Source: Parachlamydiaceae bacterium (GTDB lineage Bacteria; Chlamydiota; Chlamydiia; Chlamydiales; Parachlamydiaceae). From it: DNA of 5,345 bases. Location of the stretch: contig CP058704.1 of NCBI GenBank assembly GCA_013414685.1, forward strand, positions 2,593,300 to 2,598,644, written 5' to 3'. The notes beneath the pieces are model-generated. The model worked only from the letters and a program-made list of their open reading frames with translations, was not told where the DNA came from and did no database searches. Of this stretch, positions 1-5,345 are shown in pieces. The position numbers and the translations under genes were made by a program. Each line of letters begins with the position of its first letter. The first letter of the stretch is position 1.

Positions 1-1638
1 GGGATTACGATTTTTGCAAAGCACACCGCCATCCAGTTTGAAGATTTCAAGATTAACATTATTGACACACCGGGACACGCCGACTTCTCAGGAGAAGTAG
101 AACGTATTTTAGGGATGGTGAATTCAGTTCTATTGCTTGTGGATGCACAAGAAGGTCCAATGCCTCAAACACGTTTTGTACTCTCAAAATCTCTCAAAAT
201 GGGTTTAAAGCCGATTGTTGTTCTTAATAAAATTGATAGACCTCATGCAAATCCAGACAAAGTGCTTGATTTAACTTTTGACCTCTTTACAGAGCTTGGC
301 GCTACAGATGAACAGCTGGACTTCCGCTATTGCTATGCTTCCGGCCTTTCAGGATTTGCTACGCATCATATCGACGATCCAAGAACTGATATGCGTCCTC
401 TCTTTGAATTAATTCTCTCTGCCGTGCCGGAACCCAAGGGCGAGTTAGAAAATCCTTTCCTCATGCAAGTTTCCACCATCTGCTATGATGACTTTATTGG
501 GCGTCAAGCTTCAGGAAGAATTCTTGAAGGGTCAATAAAGAAAGGCCAACAAGTCATTCATATTGATGAAACTGGAAAACAAACACGCGCTACAATTACA
601 CGGATTGAAGGCTATCGAGGCCTGGAAAAGATTGAATTAGAAGAAGCTCATGTTGGTGACATTGTCATTTTGTCCGGCATCCCTTCTATTATGATTGGTG
701 ATACGCTTTGCGATCCAAGCAAAATTGTTCAGCTTCCTCCAATCAAACTGGATGAGCCTACAGTCTCTATCGACTTTACAGTTAACAATAGTCCTTTTGT
801 AGGTCGTAGCGGTAAGCATGTGACTATGAATAAACTACGAGATCGCCTTGAAAAAGAAAAGAAAGCAAATATTTCCTTACGTATCGATTCAAGCGATGAA
901 AAAATTACTGTTGCCGGAAGAGGGGAGTTGCACTTAGCGGTTCTAATCGAAGCTATGCGTCGCGAAGGCTTCGAATTCAGCGTCTCAAGGCCCACTGTTG
1001 TTATCAAAGAAATCGAGGGCGAGAAATATGAACCGATTGAGCGAGTGCACATCGAAGTACCTGAAGAATATGCGGGTTCTGTCATTGAAGAATTATCCAG
1101 ACGAAAAGGGGAGATGCAACATCTCGACACGGACGAGCATAAAATCACACGGATGGAATTTTTGATTCCGACCCGCGGTCTGATGGGCTATCGTAATGAG
1201 TACCTCACAGCAACTCGCGGTCTTGGAATTTTGACCTCCATCTTTGAAAATTTTGCTCCATGGCGCGGTGCAATACCAGGTCGTCTGCGTGGAGTATTGA
1301 TCTCGATTTGTCCTGGAAAAGCGACCGGTTATGCTCTCTTTAACCTTCAGGATCGCGGTACGATGTTTGTGTCTCCTGGAGATGATGTCTACGAAGGGAT
1401 GATTGTCGGGGAAAATAGCCGAGACAATGACCTTGTGATCAATGTCACTAAAGGCAAACAGCTCACGAACGTGCGCGCTGCTGGCAGTGATGAAAATATT
1501 ATCCTCATCCCACCCCGTAGATTTACTCTGGAACAAGCGATTGATTATATTCAGGATGATGAACTTATCGAGGTAACTCCTGATGCAATTCGCATGCGTA
1601 AACGCTATCTTACCGAGAACGAACGCAAGCGCAAATAA
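1..1638 (+). CDS. typA: Translational GTPase TypA/BipA, 5'-truncated by the window edge
   Basis: TypA/BipA is a cytoplasmic, ribosome-binding GTPase of the EF-G/LepA superfamily that acts in 50S subunit assembly and in stress and low-temperature growth (family knowledge). The frame is open from base 1 and gives 545 visible residues. Set against E. coli BipA as I recall it, about 52 N-terminal residues holding the P-loop (G1) lie outside the window, so the whole protein would be near 600 residues, normal for the family. Visible G-domain motifs are G2 GIT (1-3), G3 DTPGH (22-26), G4 NKID (76-79) and a G5 region YASG (112-115, where E. coli has YASA). The domain-II, EF-G-like and BipA-specific C-terminal regions follow, with the signatures SGRGELHL-like [20 protein letters not shown], ...PTRGLMGYR and a terminal [13 protein letters not shown]. 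The ATG at 115 lies inside the G domain and is not the start. No frame disruption is seen. The stop is TAA at 1636-1638. Confidence 0.97.
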   Translation, partial: GITIFAKHTAIQFEDFKINIIDTPGHADFSGEVERILGMVNSVLLLVDAQEGPMPQTRFVLSKSLKMGLKPIVVLNKIDRPHANPDKVLDLTFDLFTELGATDEQLDFRYCYASGLSGFATHHIDDPRTDMRPLFELILSAVPEPKGELENPFLMQVSTICYDDFIGRQASGRILEGSIKKGQQVIHIDETGKQTRATITRIEGYRGLEKIELEEAHVGDIVILSGIPSIMIGDTLCDPSKIVQLPPIKLDEPTVSIDFTVNNSPFVGRSGKHVTMNKLRDRLEKEKKANISLRIDSSDEKITVAGRGELHLAVLIEAMRREGFEFSVSRPTVVIKEIEGEKYEPIERVHIEVPEEYAGSVIEELSRRKGEMQHLDTDEHKITRMEFLIPTRGLMGYRNEYLTATRGLGILTSIFENFAPWRGAIPGRLRGVLISICPGKATGYALFNLQDRGTMFVSPGDDVYEGMIVGENSRDNDLVINVTKGKQLTNVRAAGSDENIILIPPRRFTLEQAIDYIQDDELIEVTPDAIRMRKRYLTENERKRK

Positions 1639-1651
1639 TTAATTAAGTTAA

Positions 1652-1685
1652 GGGAGGAAATCCCTCCCACTTATCGAGTCTTTTT
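1652..1685 (+). terminator. Possible weak terminator after typA
   Basis: A GC-only-but-one hairpin begins 13 bases after the typA stop: GGGAGG (1652-1657), loop AAATC, CCTCCC (1663-1668). A run of five T follows only at 1681-1685, about 12 bases after the stem, so this is not a textbook intrinsic terminator. Its position right behind the stop codon favours a 3'-end role. It could also be a plain RNA stem. Confidence 0.4.
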
Positions 1686-1709
1686 GCTTTAATTCTTGTG
1701 TTTACAGAC

Positions 1710-1811
1710 ATGATTTCAAAATTACATTCCCTAATTGACGATTTTCGATTATATAGTAGTTCCATTTTTCAGTTGGAAGACCTATCACTTAAATTGGAGA
1801 AAAATAAATGA
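1710..1811 (+). CDS. Possible 33-residue leader or small protein overlapping the next start
   Basis: An ATG at 1710 opens 33 codons ending at TGA 1809-1811, so its stop overlaps the ATG at 1808 as ATGA, the usual arrangement for translational coupling. The peptide starts MISKLHSLIDDF and ends in Lys/Glu-rich helix-like sequence. Against it, no Shine-Dalgarno is seen upstream of 1710, and a 33-codon open frame in AT-rich DNA can arise by chance. An in-frame GTG at 1698 is an alternative start. I do not recognise it. Confidence 0.25.
   Translation: MISKLHSLIDDFRLYSSSIFQLEDLSLKLEKNK
1796..1799 (+). promoter_or_regulatory. Ribosome binding site for the gene starting at 1808
   Basis: GGAG lies 8 bases upstream of the ATG at 1808, a good spacing. 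It fixes the start of the charged helical protein and falls within the end of the preceding mini-ORF. I found no convincing promoter in 1639-1795. TTGACG at 1735-1740 and the TATATAGT at 1750-1757 are too close together (about 10 bp) to form one. Confidence 0.7.
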
Positions 1812-2689
1812 CCTCTAATGTCCAACCTAGATCCTTTAATCTTGAATTAGGCAGAGAAGCCATCTATAACGCTAGATTGGAAATTAACCCACCAAAGATT
1901 CTTGAAAAATATCTTCATAACAAAAACTCAAAAGAACAGAAAGAGTTGATCGGGGAGTTAGCGCTCTCTTTGATCGGTGAAAACGAAAATCTTGAAAATT
2001 TAAAGAATGTGAAGGCTTATTTAAGGGTAAAGGCAGCTAAAGAGGTTAAAGCTAACCAAGATGGTATCGAACGTCTTTTAAATAAATTAATGAATAATAC
2101 TTTTAAAGATAATGACCAAAAATCTTTAAAGCAAAAGCAAGGTCACGAAAGTCTTGAATCTCTCTCAGATCAAGATCGTCTAGACATTCCAAAAGGAAAA
2201 TTTGCTGAATTAGACATGCAAGCTTTACAGGATGAGAAAGAAAAGATCATTGATAAAATTAAAAACACCTTCCTTCAATCAGAAAAATTACAAAATTACT
2301 TCTCTGATCAACCTAATGATTTTACAAACAAGCTACAGCAATGGTGTACTGAGATAACAAATCTTAAAACTACTCATGAGGATGAACTTTTAGCTAAAAA
2401 TTACGTTTCACGGGTTTTACAAGCCCTGCAAGCCAAAAATTGGGATGTATTGTGGAATGTTAATTTCAAGCTTCTTAAAAATCAGTTACAAATTCTTAAA
2501 GGTTTATTTTCTCTTGAACAGGAAGTCAATTCTGATATTCAGGCTGAAATAGAACAATTAGCAGATGCATTGGCTGAAATAAAAGACGAAATCAAACAAT
2601 GTCGAAGAGAGATTTTTGAGATAGATCTTGAGATAAGAACAAAAATAAAATTAAAGATGTCTCTCAAGAGCAGGTTAAAAAATTATTAG
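1808..2689 (+). CDS. Charged coiled-coil protein of unknown function, N-terminal part of a broken gene
   Basis: I do not recognise this protein. As it stands it has 293 residues, is rich in Lys, Glu, Gln and Leu, shows no signal peptide or membrane segment, and is predicted by eye to be largely helical. Residues about 237-279 have a heptad-like Leu/Ile/Glu/Lys pattern (EIEQLADALAEIKDEIKQ...) typical of a coiled coil. A Lys/Gln/Ser-rich stretch lies near 98-125. The start is set by ATG 1808 with GGAG 8 bases upstream. The last 15 or so residues, a run of Lys/Leu/Ser ending KSRLKNY, look like out-of-frame sequence: in frame 1 the same bases encode KDVSQEQVKKLLDPQMEDLD, which joins smoothly to the downstream ORF. 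The frame probably switches at the A5 run 2641-2645 (residue about 278). Cytoplasmic structural protein or secreted effector are both possible, and nothing in the sequence decides between them. Confidence 0.75.
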   Translation: MTSNVQPRSFNLELGREAIYNARLEINPPKILEKYLHNKNSKEQKELIGELALSLIGENENLENLKNVKAYLRVKAAKEVKANQDGIERLLNKLMNNTFKDNDQKSLKQKQGHESLESLSDQDRLDIPKGKFAELDMQALQDEKEKIIDKIKNTFLQSEKLQNYFSDQPNDFTNKLQQWCTEITNLKTTHEDELLAKNYVSRVLQALQAKNWDVLWNVNFKLLKNQLQILKGLFSLEQEVNSDIQAEIEQLADALAEIKDEIKQCRREIFEIDLEIRTKIKLKMSLKSRLKNY

Positions 2690-2933
2690 ATCCCCAAATG
2701 GAGGATCTTGATCAAAATCCCTCAGACTCTTCAACACAAAACAATATTCCCCCAAAAAGTGAAGAAGAAAATACTGAGAATCAAACTGTTTCAGAATCTC
2801 CTTCTCCCCAAGAAAATGAAACCCCATCGACTGAAGAAATCACTGGAAATAAGGCTCCAGATGTTTCGACTTCTGTTGATCCGAAAATGATGCGCATACT
2901 CCTCAAGGACTAGAAGCAGAAGCTGAATTTTAG

Positions 2934-3048
2934 GCATGTCTGTTGAGGAATATGTTAAAACTATATTAGGGAAGAGACTCAAACTTCGATATCAATAGAG
3001 GACCAGGCTAAGGAAGTTGGGATGCCTGTCGAAGAGTATAAAAATGAT
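2934..3048 (+). repeat. Two copies of a GM[S/P]VEEY motif within the broken gene
   Basis: Bases 2934-2963 (frame 2) encode GMSVEEYVKT and bases 3019-3048 (frame 1) encode GMPVEEYKND, 85 bases apart. Each is preceded by an acidic/Ala stretch and Leu or Val. The copies agree at most bases of the first 21. They support the idea that this region is coding, in different frames only because of indels between the copies. Confidence 0.5.
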
Positions 3049-3452
3049 AGGGATCTCTTCGAAAAAGCCGGTAGATTGCTTTCCTCCTTCAAATTTAAAA
3101 CATGCTCTGAAAGTAGCACCAACACACTTTTCTGAAGAGAATTTTTCTTTGGATCCATTCATGCAGGACAATGAGACAGATTTACAAAAGCTATTAAAGA
3201 AAGCGAAGAATTCTATTCAAAATCGCAAAACATGCATCCCAAAAATAAAAGCGAAAGCAACACAACGCAGAAAGATAGTGGATTGGATCACAATACTCAA
3301 GAAAGAAAAAAGAAAATTCCTTCACTGTATTTTTGAAAAGATTGGCCTCCCCTTTTATTTTTTAGGAAAATGTTTTAAAAAGTGTTTTCCATATTTTTTA
3401 AATCTAAAAGTAAAGATTGAAACAAACTTTGCATTGTCAATTAAAAATCACA

Positions 3453-3485
3453 AAAATGACTCTAGAATTTATCTAGAGTCATTTT
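3453..3485. terminator. Bidirectional intrinsic terminator between convergent genes
   Basis: This is a perfect 14-bp inverted repeat, AAAATGACTCTAGA (3453-3466), 5-base loop ATTTA, TCTAGAGTCATTTT (3472-3485). The outer A/T tracts provide a U-tract in either direction of transcription. It lies at the 3' end of the + strand broken gene and 8 bases beyond the TAG (3494-3496) of the - strand Spherulin gene, so it can end both transcripts. Confidence 0.85.
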
Positions 3486-3493
3486 AATTTGAA

Positions 3494-3799
3494 CTACAAT
3501 GTACTTAAGAGCTGAATGAAGCTATTAAAATACGTTGGGTATGCATCATATGGATCCGCATCATTGATATCTGTAATGAAAATCCATCCGAAGTATTGAG
3601 CCGCTTGCGTGATAAACGAGGTTGGCAAGGAAGAAATGTTATAACAGATCAACGAGAGGGCTGAAGGTGGATAAATATTGTACCAATTTGAAAATTGAGT
3701 CAGAGGAGTGGGCAAGTAGTTATTTTCAAATATATTTGTAATATCCACATCATTTCCTGCGCTTTGATTAATGTTGGTTCCGGGATTTCCCACCACCAT
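3494..3799 (-). pseudogene. C-terminal part of the second Spherulin-4 domain, separated by a frameshift
   Basis: This 101-codon piece begins at an internal ATG and continues the second domain of the - strand protein upstream. If one A is added to the A5 run (plus-strand T5 at 3813-3817), the join reads AYAKNLGIQMVVGNPGT, matching the first domain's IYTKSLGMQFTIGNAGE. It carries family features: GNPGT (residues 4-8), an IFENNY strand end with Glu25, and the terminal GWIFITD (71-77) ... DAYPTYF block, like the NPWGVLPSYF of domain 1. The stop is TAG at 3494-3496. I see no ribosome site for an independent start at 3799, so it is either dead sequence or reached by -1 slippage. Nucleotide composition matches the upstream piece. 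Confidence 0.8.
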
Positions 3800-3807
3800 T
3801 TGGATTC

Positions 3808-4872
3808 CTAAATTTTTGCATATGCAGTAATGCTGCTATAATAATTATGATTGACAGACATGAGATCTAGAAAAATCCCATCAGGCTTATAAAAGTTAAT
3901 CCATTTCCGAATATCATTTTGCACTTGTGTTTTGGAACGACGTCCATAATTGGTATTTACGTATCCTAAAATATTGATTCCAGCAGCTCTAAATTGAGTC
4001 ACTGCGTTGACATAATTTTGATCGATCGTTTGCCCTGGCCCTGTAGCTGGATCCAAAATCACCCATATGGGGACATTAGGATAAGCATTGGCAGTATCAA
4101 TAAGCGGTTGAATGGCACTAGGGGTAGGGTAGATATAAAAAGGAAAAATGGTTCCTACGTTTACTGTGTCTAAAGCATTCATGAGAACTGAAAAATAAGA
4201 TGGAAGAACTCCCCAGGGGTTCATACCGCCGGCATCAGTGATATAAATCCAGCCGGTAAATTTTTTAGCTTCATAAATAAAACCTGTCGGAAAGGCTGTA
4301 ATGCTATCGATCAACATAGCGACATCTGTCTTTGGAAGATGCGCATTTTGCCAATTCGCGTAATCAGTTAGATTTGGTAGATAGCTGCTATTTGCAATCA
4401 CAACCGTATCCACAACATTTACATAACTGGTGTCTACATTTTCACCGGCGTTTCCTATCGTAAATTGCATCCCTAGGGATTTAGTGTAGATGGTTAAACT
4501 AGTGTAGTAATTAGTATCAGTTCCCATTGTATCAAAGAAAATTCCATCAGGATTATAGAGTTGCTGCCAGGCGGCAATATCCGCTTCGACTTCAGAAATA
4601 GATCTCGCATTATAATCCGTAGCGACATAGCCTACTATTCCAATTCCGGCTTGCCTTAGGGATGAAATCGCATCTACATAGACTGGATCCTGTACTGATC
4701 CTGGCCCATTATCCGGATCTAAGATCACTCGCATTGCAACATTTGGATGCGCAAGTTTAGCATCCAATAAAGGTTGAATTTCTGAAGGATTAGGATAGAT
4801 GTAAAAGGGAATTAAGGTTCCACCCACATCCGCCCAAACACCAACTTTGACAAGTAGTGCAAGGCAAAACAC
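3808..4872 (-). CDS. Secreted tandem Spherulin-4 (GH135-like) protein, main part of a split gene
   Basis: This has 354 codons from the GTG at 4872. Two tandem copies of a domain of about 220 residues are visible, the first from about residue 18 and the second from about 240. Both open with GT[LI][I/F]PFYIYP and continue with PNV...VILDP...GPG, an IxxxGYV strand and PDGIF[F/L]D. This is the Spherulin-4 family pattern (slime-mould encystment protein; fungal Sph3 of family GH135 cleaves alpha-linked galactosamine/GalNAc polymer). The family acid pair after GIFF, usually DE as I recall, is D114-T115 in domain 1 and D336-L337 in domain 2. Residues 2-14 are hydrophobic, ending VWA before Asp, as at the end of a signal peptide. 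The true start is probably upstream near 4905-4909, behind AGGAGG, but is damaged. The frame ends at TAG 3808-3810 inside domain 2. Likely exported; enzymatic activity is doubtful. Family call sure, function inferred. Confidence 0.82.
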   Translation of the reverse strand: MFCLALLVKVGVWADVGGTLIPFYIYPNPSEIQPLLDAKLAHPNVAMRVILDPDNGPGSVQDPVYVDAISSLRQAGIGIVGYVATDYNARSISEVEADIAAWQQLYNPDGIFFDTMGTDTNYYTSLTIYTKSLGMQFTIGNAGENVDTSYVNVVDTVVIANSSYLPNLTDYANWQNAHLPKTDVAMLIDSITAFPTGFIYEAKKFTGWIYITDAGGMNPWGVLPSYFSVLMNALDTVNVGTIFPFYIYPTPSAIQPLIDTANAYPNVPIWVILDPATGPGQTIDQNYVNAVTQFRAAGINILGYVNTNYGRRSKTQVQNDIRKWINFYKPDGIFLDLMSVNHNYYSSITAYAKI

Positions 4873-4914
4873 AATAAAGCTTAAATTTTTTTGAGAAAAA
4901 GGTATTCAAAATAG

Positions 4915-4920
4915 CCTCCT
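4915..4920 (-). promoter_or_regulatory. Strong ribosome binding site pointing to a start near 4905-4909
   Basis: The - strand reads AGGAGG here, a full Shine-Dalgarno match. The GTG at 4872 is 42 bases away, too far to use it. At proper distance there is only ATA (4903-4905, 9 bases away, in frame with the signal peptide, directly after an in-frame TGA) and TTG (4907-4909, 5 bases away, out of frame by one base). Confidence 0.75.
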
Positions 4921-4930
4921 TAGGGTTAAA

Positions 4931-4960
4931 AGTATGCACTTCGCAAAAAATTCATAACAA
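4931..4960 (-). promoter_or_regulatory. Candidate promoter of the Spherulin-4 gene
   Basis: On the - strand, TTGTTA (4955-4960) is followed after 18 bases by CATACT (4931-4936). Each matches the sigma-70 type hexamer at four of six positions. It lies about 10 bases upstream of the AGGAGG, allowing a short leader. AT-rich DNA makes chance matches common. Confidence 0.35.
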
Positions 4961-5082
4961 TTTCTTTTACGAAAAAAATTAAAAAAAGAGAAATGTAAAA
5001 TTTTTCTTTGAGGCAAAGGATGTAAAGAAAGGAAACCAAAAAGGTGAAGTGGCCTTGCCTGAGTCCAAATCACTAGTGCGGG

Positions 5083-5345
5083 TTATTCCTCAAGAAAGTT
5101 TTGTTTAGAGGAAATATGGGAAATAAAGTGACGGAATGAAGGTGTTTCGACTAAATTTTCAAGCCATTCGTCATGAAGCATATCTTCAAGAGCAGGAAGA
5201 GAACCTGCACTTTCGGCACGCTCTAAAAAGTGCATAGCCAAAGGATAATTTTGAACGAGCGAATGAAGGCAGGCGAGGTTATAGAAGGCGTGAGTGCTTC
5301 CAAGAGCAAGCGATTGCATAAACTTTTGCTCGGCTTCATCAAAAA
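5083..5345 (-). CDS. TPR-type repeat protein, C-terminal fragment cut by the window edge
   Basis: The frame is open to the right edge, giving 87 visible codons including the stop TAA at 5083-5085. The ATG at 5317-5319 is internal, since the frame continues upstream as FDEAEQKF. The sequence has tetratricopeptide-like helical pairs: FDEAEQKFMQSLALGS, then HAFYNLACLHSLVQNYPLAMHFLERAESAGS, with the Tyr-Asn-Leu-Ala and Ala...Leu-Glu-Arg-Ala spacing of TPR units. After this comes DEWLENLVETPSFRHFI, which resembles the 'last repeat plus x-D-x-x-x-x-L-x-x-x-x-x-F' ending of many bacterial TPR proteins. Such proteins bind other proteins, and the partner cannot be told from this end. It lies upstream of, and on the same strand as, the Spherulin gene, but 170 bases of intergenic DNA and a candidate promoter suggest separate transcription. 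Confidence 0.75.
   Translation of the reverse strand, partial: FDEAEQKFMQSLALGSTHAFYNLACLHSLVQNYPLAMHFLERAESAGSLPALEDMLHDEWLENLVETPSFRHFISHISSKQNFLEE

Larger units (their letters stand above)
2641..3487 (+). pseudogene. Frame-disrupted C-terminal half of the 1808 gene
   Basis: Open pieces are 2698-2913 (frame 1, acidic Ser/Pro/Glu-rich) and 3017-3487 (frame 2), with no ribosome site that would make either a gene of its own. Protein-like reading runs through all three frames in turn if single-base length changes are allowed at homopolymers: one base missing at A5 2641-2645, A4 2884-2887, T4 2928-2931, G3 2969-2971 and A4 3186-3189, and one extra at A5 3062-3066 (or 3040-3044) and A6 3306-3311. 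The repaired chain has an acidic linker, HTPQGLEAEAE, two GM[S/P]VEEY motifs, NETDLQKAIKESEEFYSKSQ, a hydrophilic Asn/Ser/Lys stretch and a Cys/Phe/Lys tail. Whole-gene length would be about 509 residues (TGA at 3334) or about 560 (TAA at 3485-3487). Because typA and the first half of this gene are clean, real decay is likely, but sequencing error at homopolymers cannot be excluded. The function is unknown. Confidence 0.65.

Noticed and set aside
637..1536. Open frames on the - strand at 637-819, 729-1148 and 1093-1536
   Set aside because: They lie wholly antisense to the clearly conserved typA gene and their translations show no family features.
1735..1757. TTGACG plus TATATAGT as a promoter for the 1808 gene
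   Set aside because: The two elements are only about 10 bp apart, well below the 16-18 bp needed.
2708..2982. Open frames at 2708-2890 (+) and 2791-2982 (-)
   Set aside because: They overlap the acidic Ser/Pro/Glu linker in other frames, are Lys/Leu/Phe-rich products of AT-rich DNA and have no ribosome site.
3799..3818. Programmed -1 frameshifting as the leading explanation for the split Spherulin gene
   Set aside because: The A5 run does not form a canonical X-XXY-YYZ heptamer, no downstream structure is evident, and the gene has a second lesion at its start, so decay or sequence error is simpler.
5003..5017. Small inverted repeat CTTTG-AGG-CAAAG as terminator of the TPR gene
   Set aside because: The stem is only five pairs with a 3-base loop and lies some 65 bases after the stop without a clean T-run next to it.
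1..5345. tRNA, rRNA, CRISPR array, insertion sequence or phage genes
   Set aside because: No cloverleaf-like segment, direct-repeat array, terminal inverted repeats, transposase or integrase motif was found on either strand.

Overview
The window looks like a piece of bacterial chromosome of low to moderate GC. Four units run in order: the 3' part of a housekeeping gene on the + strand, a damaged gene of unknown function on the + strand, a damaged secreted-protein gene on the - strand convergent with it, and the 3' end of a TPR-type gene on the - strand cut by the right edge. The organism cannot be named from the sequence. A Spherulin-4 protein, long Lys/Glu-rich proteins of unknown function and broken accessory genes next to an intact housekeeping gene would fit an amoeba-associated or intracellular bacterium such as an environmental chlamydia. 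That is inference only.

1-1638 (+): the ribosome-associated GTPase TypA/BipA, missing about the first 50 residues (P-loop) beyond the left edge and otherwise intact to its usual C-terminus. 1639-1807 is intergenic, with a GC-rich hairpin just after the stop and a 33-codon mini-ORF whose stop overlaps the next start (ATGA).

1808-3487 (+): one gene that now appears as separate pieces. The first 278 or so codons are clean and encode a charged, helical protein with a coiled coil. After 2640 the reading continues sensibly only if about seven single-base length changes in homopolymer runs are allowed. The repaired reading gives an acidic Ser/Pro/Glu linker, a twice-repeated GM[S/P]VEEY motif and a basic tail. 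A perfect 14-bp hairpin at 3453-3485 sits between the two convergent genes and can serve as terminator for both.

3494 to about 4909 (-): a secreted protein made of two tandem Spherulin-4 domains, a family related to fungal galactosaminogalactan hydrolases. It is split by a one-base homopolymer deficit in the second domain. It also has a defective-looking start: a perfect AGGAGG followed by no ordinary in-frame start codon, although the frame after it encodes a good signal peptide. Upstream are a candidate promoter and then the C-terminus of a TPR-like protein (5083-5345, -).

No RNA gene, insertion sequence, CRISPR array or phage feature was seen. The main open question is whether the homopolymer disruptions are real gene decay, sites of slippage, or sequencing error. 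typA, the first 830 bases of the + strand accessory gene and the 1065-base Spherulin ORF are clean, while the indels cluster in 2641-3311.
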